Of a stretch of DNA of 64,000 nucleotides, positions 55,352 to 63,020 are shown in pieces. The DNA is from Skermanella aerolata KACC 11604. GTDB taxonomy: Bacteria; Pseudomonadota; Alphaproteobacteria; Azospirillales; Azospirillaceae. The notes under the pieces are model-generated. The model was not told where the DNA came from. It saw nothing but the letters and a program-made list of their open reading frames with translations, and made no database searches. Within the stretch, counting starts at the first letter, position 1; each line of letters begins with the position of its first letter. A program made the translations under genes and the position numbers. The DNA lies in contig NZ_AVFK01000012.1 of NCBI RefSeq assembly GCF_000936425.1, positions 1 to 64,000 of the forward strand. Reading direction: 5' to 3'.

Positions 55352-56020
55352 TTAACCGGCGCTTGCCGCTTTCCGGATAACGAGGACGATCAACTCCTTC
55401 GGGCCATGCACGCCGAAGGCCAGCGTCTGCTCGATATCAGCCGTCTTAGACGGCCCCGACACCACGACGACATTGGTCGGCATCCGCAGCGCCCAGCCCT
55501 GCGCCGCCATCAGGTCGGCGAGCGTATCGTGAATGGTGCTCTCGTCGACTAGCGCTATGTGGATCGGCGGCAGCAGCGACATCAGGCGGGGTTCGCGCGC
55601 CGTCGGCCACAGGACGACGGAGCCGGTCTCGGCGATCCCGGCGGAAGCCCAGGTAATCCCCGCATCGATCCGGTGGACCAGCTCTTCCTTGAAATCCTCG
55701 ACCACCCTGTCGTACGCGACCAGTTCGGGCGCGTTTTCGTCACCGCTCCAGGCAGCGGCAAGCTGGGTGGCGACCGGCGAGCCGTCGCCGTGAAGCAGGG
55801 CACGCACACCCCGGTTGTCCAGCAGGGTCCGGAGCCGCTGGGGCCAGGTCGCGGCATCGACGTCGTGGACCTCCGCCTTCATAGCCTCGAACATCGTCCG
55901 GAAGCGGGCGAGCCGCGCCGCCTGTTCGTAGACCGGCGGGTCCCACTCCGGCAGGTCCGGCACGGCGGAGGGCGGCGCCGCGCGCAGGCGCGACAGGATT
56001 CGGGTACGGGCGTCATTCAT
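55352..56020 (-). CDS. lutC: Lactate utilization protein C
   Basis: A 222-residue LUD-domain protein, part of the LutABC L-lactate oxidase complex. Visible: AGIAETGSVVLWP and RLMSLLPPIHIALVDE, the conserved LUD core. Start ATG at 56020 overlaps the stop of lutB (ATGAATGA). Not itself a redox centre; thought to assist electron transfer or assembly. Confidence 0.93.
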   Translation of the reverse strand: MNDARTRILSRLRAAPPSAVPDLPEWDPPVYEQAARLARFRTMFEAMKAEVHDVDAATWPQRLRTLLDNRGVRALLHGDGSPVATQLAAAWSGDENAPELVAYDRVVEDFKEELVHRIDAGITWASAGIAETGSVVLWPTAREPRLMSLLPPIHIALVDESTIHDTLADLMAAQGWALRMPTNVVVVSGPSKTADIEQTLAFGVHGPKELIVLVIRKAASAG

Positions 56021-57491
56021 CGTCGAAACCCTTGTCGCGGGCAAGCTGGTGGAGTGTCTGTGCGGCGAATTTCGGCTTGGTCCGGACGCTGGTCCAGGCT
56101 TTCAGCGGCGGCATCGACGGCGGGATCAGGTGGCCTAGGGCGGAAAGCACCCCCGTCCCCATCCTGTAGAGCAGGGGATGGGCGTTCAGCCATTTCCAGC
56201 CGGTCCAGGCGGATGCCTCCGACAGGGTCCAGCCGCTGCCGCCGCCCTTGACGGCCTGCGATGCCGACGGCCTGACCGACTCTCGGCGAAGCCTGACCAG
56301 GATGTCCGCGATCGGGATCTTGACCGGGCAGACCTCGACGCAGGCGTTGCACAGGCTGGAGGCGTGCGGCAGGTCTTCCGCCACGTCGAGCCCGGCGATC
56401 TGCGGCGTCAGGATCTTGCCGATCGGGCCGGGATAAACGGCGTCGTAGGTGTGCCCGCCGACGCGGGCATAGACGGGACAGTGGTTCATGCAGGCGCCGC
56501 ACCGGATGCAGCGCAGCGTCTCGCGCAGTTCCAGATCGGCGTAGACGCGGGTCCTGCCGTTGTCGAGCAGCACCAGATGGATCTCCTGCGGTCCGTCCTT
56601 TTCGCCCGGCTTGCGCGGCGAGGTGATCATGTTGACATAGGTCGTGATCGGCTGGCCGGTTGCGGAGCGCGGCAGCAGCGCCAGCAGCGGCGGGATGTCA
56701 GCCATCGTCTCGACCAGCTTCTCGATGCCCATGACAGCCACGTGGAGCGGCGGCAGGGTCGTGGACATCCGGCCGTTGCCCTCGTTCTCGACCAGCACCA
56801 GCGTACCGGTTTCCGCCACGGCGAAGTTGACGCCGGATATCCCGGCATCGGCTTCCGCGAACCGTGCCCGCATCACGCGCCGGGCGGCGGCGGTCAGTTC
56901 GTCGACGTCCTCGGTGTAGCGCTGTCCCTCGATATGTTCGGCGAAGAGCTGGCCGATCTGCATCTTGTTCTTGTGGATGCAGGGCATGACGATATGGCTG
57001 GGCATCTCGCCGGCAAGCTGGATGATGTATTCGCCAAGGTCGGACTCGACCGCCTCGATGCCGTGCTCGCCCAGGAAGGCATTCAGGTGCATCTCTTCCG
57101 ACACCATCGACTTGCCCTTGACCACGGTCCTGACGCCGTGGCCCTGGAATATGTCGAGCACGATCCGGTTGGCTTCGCCCGTGGTCTCGGCCCAATGGAC
57201 CTTGATCCCGTTTTCGGTGCAGCGCGCTTCCAGCTGCTCCAGCAGTTCCGGCAGGCGGGCGAGCGCCCGTTCCTTGATCGCGGCGCCGCGTGCCCGCAGC
57301 TTCGCCAGATCGCCGGCATCGGGGAACTGCGCAGCCCGCTTCGCCATCAGCCCGTCCATGGCGCGGCGGAAATTGGCCCGAAGCGGCTTGTCGTTCAGCG
57401 CCACATGAGCGCGGCCGGCGAAGTTCGTGACCGTCACATGGCCGTTGCCATGATTGGTGACGTGGGCTGCCGTCTTCAGTTCAGCGGACAT
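56013..57491 (-). CDS. lutB: Lactate utilization iron-sulfur protein B
   Basis: A 492-residue protein with an LUD domain (VAETGTLVLVENEGNGRM, RMSTTLPPLHVAVMGIEK) and two [4Fe-4S] motifs, CIRCGACMNHCPVY and CNACVEVCPVKIP. Together with LutA and LutC it oxidises L-lactate to pyruvate. Start ATG at 57491 overlaps the end of lutA by 11 bp. Confidence 0.95.
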   Translation of the reverse strand: MSAELKTAAHVTNHGNGHVTVTNFAGRAHVALNDKPLRANFRRAMDGLMAKRAAQFPDAGDLAKLRARGAAIKERALARLPELLEQLEARCTENGIKVHWAETTGEANRIVLDIFQGHGVRTVVKGKSMVSEEMHLNAFLGEHGIEAVESDLGEYIIQLAGEMPSHIVMPCIHKNKMQIGQLFAEHIEGQRYTEDVDELTAAARRVMRARFAEADAGISGVNFAVAETGTLVLVENEGNGRMSTTLPPLHVAVMGIEKLVETMADIPPLLALLPRSATGQPITTYVNMITSPRKPGEKDGPQEIHLVLLDNGRTRVYADLELRETLRCIRCGACMNHCPVYARVGGHTYDAVYPGPIGKILTPQIAGLDVAEDLPHASSLCNACVEVCPVKIPIADILVRLRRESVRPSASQAVKGGGSGWTLSEASAWTGWKWLNAHPLLYRMGTGVLSALGHLIPPSMPPLKAWTSVRTKPKFAAQTLHQLARDKGFDDE

Positions 57492-58260
57492 CGCCGCGCT
57501 CCAGCAGGAATTCGGCAAGGTGGCGGCTGCGCATCGGGGTTCCCGCCTTTTCCATTGCGCCCGAGATGTTCATCATGCAGCCGCAGTCGCCGGTGACCAT
57601 CTCGCTGGCGCCGGTCGCTTCCACCGATGCGATCTTGTCCGCGACCATCGCGGCGGAAACCTCCGGCTGGCGGACCGAGAAGGTGCCGCCGAAACCGCAG
57701 CATTCCCGCTCCCTCGGGTTCTCGACCAGGGTCACGTTGGACAGCGAGCGCAGCAAGCGCTTCGGCTCGTCGGTGATGCCCATCTCCCGCATCGAGTGGC
57801 AGGAGGCATGCCACGTCACGGTGACCGGCTCGCCCTTGTCTTCCAGCTTGAGGTCGAGGACATGGACCAGGAACCAGCTCAGTTCGTAGACACGCGAGGC
57901 GAAGGCTTCCGCCTGTGCCTGGTCCGGTTCGCCGGCGAACAGCTGGGGGTAGTGGACGCGCATCATGCCGGCGCAGCTGCCCGACGGGACGATGATCGGC
58001 CAGGGCTCGGGGAAAGCAGCGAACTGCGCGCGGACCACGGTGCGGGCTTCCTCGAAGAAGCCGCAGTTGCGGGCCGGCTGGCCGCAGCAGGTCTGCCCCT
58101 GGGGGAACACGACGCGCAAGCCCTCGCGCTTCAGCAGTTCCATCCCGGCAAGGCCGGCTTCCGGATAGAACAAATCCACGAGGCAGGTGCCGAAGAAATA
58201 GACCGTTGACGGCCGTTCGGCAGGCACAGACGCTGCCGTGGACATGTGCGCGACGCTCAA
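57481..58260 (-). CDS. lutA: Lactate utilization protein A (CCG domains)
   Basis: A 259-residue Fe-S protein of the glycolate/lactate oxidase type, with the CCG-type cysteine motifs TCCGQPARNCG, GSCAGMM, ECCGFGG and GDCGCMM. First gene of lutABC. A TTG at 58260 six nt after GGGGGAG is the best start; an ATG at 58245 has no ribosome site. Confidence 0.93.
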   Translation of the reverse strand: MSVAHMSTAASVPAERPSTVYFFGTCLVDLFYPEAGLAGMELLKREGLRVVFPQGQTCCGQPARNCGFFEEARTVVRAQFAAFPEPWPIIVPSGSCAGMMRVHYPQLFAGEPDQAQAEAFASRVYELSWFLVHVLDLKLEDKGEPVTVTWHASCHSMREMGITDEPKRLLRSLSNVTLVENPRERECCGFGGTFSVRQPEVSAAMVADKIASVEATGASEMVTGDCGCMMNISGAMEKAGTPMRSRHLAEFLLERGDVR

Positions 58261-58650
58261 GGTTGTCTCCCCCACTATGAAAATCAGGAGCATCGCCGGA
58301 CGGTAGATGCCGGGACCCGACCCCGCACCATCGTCACGCCCCGCTCCGCCGTTTCCTCTCCAATCACTTCCCGCCCGATCATGCGCGGTTGTTCGAAACC
58401 ACCGCTATGATCGATACCTTGACCATGATTTTTTAGACGGATAAATGATTTTACCAACATGGTCAATGCGCAATTTCATTTTGACCAATGGAAGATTTTT
58501 GCGGATGGGCAAGCCTCTCCAAGCGTGGGCTTGGGGCGCACTTCTGGCCGGACCGGAGCCGACGATGCGGACACTGGGACTGCGGCGGGTGATGCTCCAT
58601 GCCACTGTCGATCTCGTAACAGGCTTGATGCGGGCGAAAAGGCGCGCCTA
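58261..58650. other. Intergenic region upstream of lutA, 390 bp
   Basis: Contains the lut promoter region on the minus strand, with the dyad TTGACCATG (58419-58427) and CATGGTCAA (58458-58466), and the core TTACCAACATGGTCAA (58451-58466). The latter has ACCA-N3-TGGT symmetry resembling sites of FadR/GntR-family regulators. Otherwise no gene. Confidence 0.5.
58419..58466. promoter_or_regulatory. Candidate LutR/GntR operator (9-bp inverted repeat)
   Basis: Perfect 9-bp arms TTGACCATG and CATGGTCAA, 30 bp apart, about 160-205 bp upstream of lutA. The right arm overlaps ACCA-ACA-TGGT. A site for the GntR-type regulator of this operon is likely but not tested. Confidence 0.4.
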
Positions 58651-59034
58651 TCACCACAGCCGCGTGACGACGCCGTCGAAAACGGCGTCCGCCGATACCA
58701 GCGGCAGGTTGTAGGTCAGCGCCGTTGCCGCCAGCAACCGGTCGAAGGGATCGCGGTGGGACCAGGCCATTGTGCCAGCCATGATGCAGACCGCCGGATC
58801 GAAGCCGGCGACCGAGCCGCCCTGTTCGCCCAGCAGTGCGGCCAACCCATCGATGAACGGTTCCATCTCCGGCCATTTGCCGAGCCGAACCTTCTGCGCG
58901 ATCTCGACGAACGTGATCGGGCTGACCAGAACCGTGTCCGCCGCCTCAATGGCGGCGAGGGCCGGTCTCGACAGACGGCCATCCCCCGACAGACTCCACG
59001 CCCAGGCGTGGGTATCGAGCAGGACAGCCGTCAC
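58651..59034 (-). CDS. VapC-like PIN-domain toxin
   Basis: A 127-residue PIN-domain RNase: LLDTHAWAWSL with the first acidic residue, VEIAQKVRLGKW, and DPFDRLLAATA near the end with the remaining metal-binding Asp residues. Together with the upstream antitoxin it forms a VapBC-type module. GTG at 59034 overlaps the antitoxin stop (GTGA), with GAAGG 6 nt upstream; a GTG at 59049 is the alternative. Confidence 0.9.
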   Translation of the reverse strand: MTAVLLDTHAWAWSLSGDGRLSRPALAAIEAADTVLVSPITFVEIAQKVRLGKWPEMEPFIDGLAALLGEQGGSVAGFDPAVCIMAGTMAWSHRDPFDRLLAATALTYNLPLVSADAVFDGVVTRLW

Positions 59035-59264
59035 CGACCGCCTTCCCACAGATCAAGGTCGTCCTCTTCCATCGGCTCGAAAAAATCGGGTCCAGTGCCG
59101 AGCTTCCCCTTGAGCAGACCGACCTTGAAAGCGCCCTTGACGACCGGGACCAGCCTGACGACCGGCTTGCTGCCTTTGGCGATGACGACTTCCTCGCCGC
59201 GCAGCGCCGCCTCGATGAGCTTGGACAGGTTGGTCTTGGCGGCGTGAATGGTGAACTGCTGCAT
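59031..59264 (-). CDS. VapB/Phd-type antitoxin
   Basis: A 77-residue antitoxin of the Phd/YefM kind: FTIHAAKTNLSKLIEAALRGEEVVIAK N-terminus is represented by TIHAAKTNLSKLI and GEEVVIAKG, a DNA-binding ribbon-helix/Phd fold, and an acidic C-terminus (PMEEDDLDLWEGG) that would bind the toxin. It precedes the PIN toxin with a 4-bp overlap. Confidence 0.9.
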   Translation of the reverse strand: MQQFTIHAAKTNLSKLIEAALRGEEVVIAKGSKPVVRLVPVVKGAFKVGLLKGKLGTGPDFFEPMEEDDLDLWEGGR

Positions 59265-59361
59265 CCCGGTTCCTGCTGCTGGGAAGATTAGCTTAGCCAG
59301 ACGGCATCACTTAGTCAACTTAGCTAACGACACAGGAGCCACGACAGGGAACAAAACGAAA

Positions 59362-59395
59362 AAGGCCCCTCCTCCCGGTCGGGAGGAGGGGCCTT
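59362..59395 (-). terminator. Rho-independent terminator
   Basis: A 15-bp perfect stem AAGGCCCCTCCTCCC/GGGAGGAGGGGCCTT with a 4-base loop; on the minus strand a TTTTTCG run follows. It terminates the secreted-protein gene ending at 59411. Confidence 0.88.
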
Positions 59396-59410
59396 CGAAG
59401 AAGAGCGGGA

Positions 59411-59902
59411 TCAGGCTTTGGCGGTCGAGCAGAGCTTCCAGTCGTCACCCTGCAAGGCGAACAGCAACGCCAGCGGCTGAGATGTGCTGCGGTCCAGCAC
59501 GACGCGGAAGCGTGTTCCGACGCAGGCGCCCTGCGCCTTGGCGACCGGCAGCTTAACGCTCTTGGACTTCAGGCAGCCGTCGGCGCTCTTCGGGAGAGCG
59601 GCGGTGAAGGCTTCCGGCGTCTTGCCGTTCAGTTCCATGAAGTAGTCGGTCGGCTGGCCGCCCTGGACCTTGGCTTGCAGCACGATCGAACCGTAACGCG
59701 ACCGGTACAGGCCGGACTGCTGGTTGCCGTCAGCCATCCCGGCGGGCAGCGGCCGGAAGGAGACGGCACCACAGGCCGGCGGTCCCTTCTCTGCGGTCTT
59801 ATGAGCGTCGGCCTTCTTCTCGGCCGAGTTGCCAGTGGTAGGGGAGACGAAGGCTGTCGCCGCGATCATCGCGGCGGCCAGGGCTAAGCGGAAAAGGATC
59901 AT
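59411..59902 (-). CDS. Secreted protein of unknown function
   Basis: A 163-residue exported protein: signal peptide MILFRLALAAAMIAATAF with cleavage near AFVS or NSA. Mature part has three or four cysteines in spaced positions (PPACGAV, DGCLKS, GACVGT, KLCSTA), probably forming disulfides. No family recognised. Followed by a strong terminator; probably monocistronic. Confidence 0.7.
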   Translation of the reverse strand: MILFRLALAAAMIAATAFVSPTTGNSAEKKADAHKTAEKGPPACGAVSFRPLPAGMADGNQQSGLYRSRYGSIVLQAKVQGGQPTDYFMELNGKTPEAFTAALPKSADGCLKSKSVKLPVAKAQGACVGTRFRVVLDRSTSQPLALLFALQGDDWKLCSTAKA

Positions 59903-60009
59903 CTATCCAACCCTCGCGGAGGTGTCCGCCGGTGATTTTTCCGGCAGTGGCGCGGTATAGCGGTGCGATGGTTAACGTTCGGTGAAGTTTTGCCCTTCAG
60001 CGAGCCGTG

Positions 60010-60708
60010 CTATGAAAAACGCTTCCGTAGCTCGGCGAAGGCGACCGTGGCCAGCGCCGCCGCCTCGGTGGATCCCTGGCCGCTGACGTCGGGATGGACC
60101 GCTTTCAGGCGGTCGCGATAGGCGGTCTTAAGGTCGGCGAGGGTCTCCGGCATCCTGGTCAGGCCAAGCGACGCCAGCGCGTCCCGCGTCCTGGCATCGA
60201 CGACAGGCCCGGTCTCTCCGGGCGACGGGTCCGGCCCCGCCCGTTCCCCGGTATCGTATTCCGAACCGGAAGCGGCATCGAAGAACGACAGGTCCGCCTC
60301 GAGCCTGCTTATCGTGGCCGTCAGGTCGTCATGTTCGTCCAGCCAGATCGTCAGCCGATCCTCGAGACTTTCCAACGACACCCGCAAGGCCGCGCGCCGT
60401 TCAGGGTCCGCTTCGTCCGCTACTTGGGCGGTCATGACCTCCCGCGCCTTGTCATAGCGTAGGATCTCGGAGATCAGGGCGTCCCGCCGACTCTTGGCAG
60501 CGGCAAGTTCGCGGCGAAGGCGCATGATGGCGGAACCTGCTCCCTCCGTCCGCGCGGATCCCGAACGCTTGGCCGGGTCCAGTCCGTCCAGGTAAGCCGC
60601 GACCGTCGCAGCAGCCGATCCGAAGACCAGCCTGAGCAGGGTACCGAATTCACCCAGCGCGCCGTTGCCCGAAACACCGCGCCCTCTCCGGCGGAAACGC
60701 ACTTTCAA
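60010..60708 (-). CDS. J-domain protein (C-terminal J-domain)
   Basis: A 232-residue protein in which the J-domain is at the C-terminus: MPETLADLKTAYRDRLKAVHPDVSG with the HPD triad. Residues 20-50 include a hydrophobic segment (LLRLVFGSAAATVAAYL) and residues 60-140 a charged coiled-coil (RLRRELAAAKSRRDALI; RLEADLSFF). It would stimulate a DnaK partner, perhaps at the membrane. TTG start at 60708 behind GGAG. Confidence 0.78.
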   Translation of the reverse strand: MKVRFRRRGRGVSGNGALGEFGTLLRLVFGSAAATVAAYLDGLDPAKRSGSARTEGAGSAIMRLRRELAAAKSRRDALISEILRYDKAREVMTAQVADEADPERRAALRVSLESLEDRLTIWLDEHDDLTATISRLEADLSFFDAASGSEYDTGERAGPDPSPGETGPVVDARTRDALASLGLTRMPETLADLKTAYRDRLKAVHPDVSGQGSTEAAALATVAFAELRKRFS

Positions 60709-61299
60709 TCGATACTCCAGCCGTTAGCCCGGCGCGATTTCGCCGCCGGAAACTCTACGAGGAAGCCGGAAACTATGCCAGAAGCCGTGTATCCCGGCAC
60801 CGGTTCTTCCTTTCGCAGGAGCGAAGGCGCAGCCACGCATACTATCCGGATAATACTTAAGATTTGATTAAATTTTATATTCATTCGATGCGTATTTGGT
60901 CGGGATCGCAGAAAAAATCTTGTTGCCGATCAATGCTTTATCAGACCGTTTACGCAATGTCTAAATCGTTGGGGGTAGATTTGATTACGCCTATCGATAG
61001 TTTGAAGTTAATACGAAATTAAAGCACATTGTCATCACCAACAACGAGGGAGCGCAGGCAACCACAGACGACCCAATAAGATCCAATGCCAGCAAATTCG
61101 AAACAAAAATCCTAGATTACCAAGTTAATAAAGAGCTTAATATTCATTCAAAAAACTGGTTTATTTTGGCAGTATGAATGTCGAGTAGTTCTCAGGGGCC
61201 TAACAGATTACGCTGTGACCGCCATTTGATCTCCGATAACTGTCGTTTAGTACCCTTCTGCTTCTGATCCCACCTATTTATCCTCATGGAGTGATTGTC
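60709..61299. other. AT-rich intergenic region upstream of flp, 591 bp
   Basis: From about 60840 to 61250 the sequence is AT-rich and contains no credible gene on either strand. The short direct repeat ATATTCATTC occurs twice. It is the likely promoter and regulatory region of the Tad pilus locus; no sigma-54 site or RNA gene was recognised. Confidence 0.6.
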
Positions 61300-61533
61300 A
61301 TGGAAAGCATCAAGTTCGCCGCCGAATACGTTTCCAACCTGCCGGTCGTCGCCAAGATCGCCCCGGCCCTGTCGAACCGCCGCGGCGTCACCGCCCTGGA
61401 ATACGGCCTGATCGCTTCCCTGATCGCCGTCATCATCATCGCTTCCTTCGGCACGCTGGGCGAGGCGATGGGAACACTGTTCGAAGGTATCGCGACTAAG
61501 TTGACTAACCCCGCTCCCGCTTCCGGCAGCTAA
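61300..61533 (+). CDS. flp: Flp-type pilin
   Basis: A 77-residue type IVb prepilin: basic N-terminal leader, GVTALEYGLIAS processing and Glu5/Tyr6 region (cleavage after the Gly), and a hydrophobic helix (LIAVIIIASFG). The leader of about 31 residues before the Gly is longer than usual, but the Flp signature is clear. ATG at 61300 follows GGAG by 8 nt; a GTG at 61291 is less good. First gene of the Tad locus. Confidence 0.92.
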   Translation: MESIKFAAEYVSNLPVVAKIAPALSNRRGVTALEYGLIASLIAVIIIASFGTLGEAMGTLFEGIATKLTNPAPASGS

Positions 61534-61565
61534 GGATCGCTTGGATCGCCGCTGGGAGAATCGCT

Positions 61566-62105
61566 GTGCCTTTCATCGACCTGATCCTCTTGGCGGCCTG
61601 CCTCGTATACATCCTGGCTGCGACATTCGATCTGGCAACCAGGATCATACCGGACACCTGTTCTCTAGTACTTCTTCTCCTTGGTCTCCTTCGCCTCTTA
61701 CTGATCGATGGCAGCGCGTCGGCATTCGCCGATGCCGCAACCGCCGCCGGGACCTTCATCGTCCTCGTCATGCTCTGCATGGCCGGACTTCTCGGCGGCG
61801 GCGACGCCAAATTGATAGCCGCCAGCACGTTCTTCCTCGGGTTCGAACGGCTGGCGGATTTTTTCAGCACCACAGCTCTTTCGGGGGGAATTCTGGCCCT
61901 CCTCTATTTGATCGGTCACGCCGTATTGTCCGGCCGCACCATGCGTCTCCCGCCGCTCTCCGGCGCCGCCTCGCGCCATTCCTGGAGACGCCGCCTCAAG
62001 GTGGCACTGGCGGCGGAACACCGGCGCGTCGCCCGAAAGCAATCGATCCCTTACGGCGTTGCAATCGCCGCCGGCGCACTGATCTCGCTCGGCGGCCTCC
62101 ATTGA
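61566..62105 (+). CDS. cpaA: Prepilin peptidase (A24, CpaA/TadV type)
   Basis: A 179-residue membrane aspartyl protease with about five helices. The catalytic Asp residues fall in FDLATRIIPD and in GGGDAKLI (the GxGD motif). It cleaves the Flp leader. GTG start at 61566, 32 bp after the pilin gene. Confidence 0.9.
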   Translation: MPFIDLILLAACLVYILAATFDLATRIIPDTCSLVLLLLGLLRLLLIDGSASAFADAATAAGTFIVLVMLCMAGLLGGGDAKLIAASTFFLGFERLADFFSTTALSGGILALLYLIGHAVLSGRTMRLPPLSGAASRHSWRRRLKVALAAEHRRVARKQSIPYGVAIAAGALISLGGLH

Positions 62106-62118
62106 TAAGGGTGCCGTC

Positions 62119-62994
62119 ATGTTTCTTCGTATTCTGCTTATCGGCCTGGTAAGCCTGTCGCTCGGCATCATCGGCATCGTCGTCGTACGCTCCCTGCCGA
62201 CTGAAACCGTCGGGACGGCCGAAGCCGCTCCGGCGCCGGTTCTGGGCGCCGCGATCATGGTCGCCGCCAAGACCGTTTCCGCCGGCACCCTGATCCGCGC
62301 CGACGACGTGCGCTGGCAGGACTGGACGGCCGGCAGCGTGCCGGCAGGCTATTTCAACCGCACCTACGTTTCCGCCGATGCCGTCATCGGCTCGGTCGCC
62401 CGGCGCAATTTCGCTCCGGACGAGCCTCTGATCCAGGGCCAGATCGTCAGTCCGGGCGACCGGGGTTTCCTCGCCGCCGTCCTGACCCCCGGCAACCGCG
62501 CCGTCTCCGTCGCGGTCGATGCGGTCAGCGCCGCCAGCGGCCTGATCTGGCCCGGTGACCGGGTAGACCTGATCCTGACCCAGACCTTCGAGCACGACGA
62601 TACCAAACCCAGCCAGAAGGCGGTCGGCGAGACCGTACTGACCGATCTGCGGGTGCTGGCGATGGACCAGCATCTCAAGGAAGCGGTCAGCGGCCAGTCC
62701 GATCCCGCCGAACTCCGCGTGCCGCGCACCGTGACGCTGGAAGCGACGGCCCGGCAGGCCGAGATGATCGCGGTTGCTTCCGGTTTGGGCCGGCTGGCCC
62801 TGGCGCTGCGCAGCATCGCCACCGAAGCCGACGACGCCGAACCCGCCGGCAAGGTCGTCTCCACCTGGGCCGCGGATGTTTCCCCGGCCCTGGCGCTCCA
62901 GAAACCAGCCCCCCGCCCCGTCGCGGCACCGGCAGCATCATCCGCTCCCGCCGGCGTGCAGATCCTCCGCGGCTCGTCCCGCTCCGGCCAATGA
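62119..62994 (+). CDS. cpaB: Tad pilus assembly protein CpaB/RcpC
   Basis: A 291-residue inner-membrane-anchored periplasmic protein: one N-terminal membrane helix, SAF domain (VAAKTVSAGTLIRADDVRW), and RcpC domain (VSVAVDAVSAASGLIWPGDRVDLILT). It links the secretin to the inner-membrane platform. Ends 26 bp before cpaC. Confidence 0.92.
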   Translation: MFLRILLIGLVSLSLGIIGIVVVRSLPTETVGTAEAAPAPVLGAAIMVAAKTVSAGTLIRADDVRWQDWTAGSVPAGYFNRTYVSADAVIGSVARRNFAPDEPLIQGQIVSPGDRGFLAAVLTPGNRAVSVAVDAVSAASGLIWPGDRVDLILTQTFEHDDTKPSQKAVGETVLTDLRVLAMDQHLKEAVSGQSDPAELRVPRTVTLEATARQAEMIAVASGLGRLALALRSIATEADDAEPAGKVVSTWAADVSPALALQKPAPRPVAAPAASSAPAGVQILRGSSRSGQ

Positions 62995-63020
62995 CACCAG
63001 CGCTCAAGGAAACACAGGTC

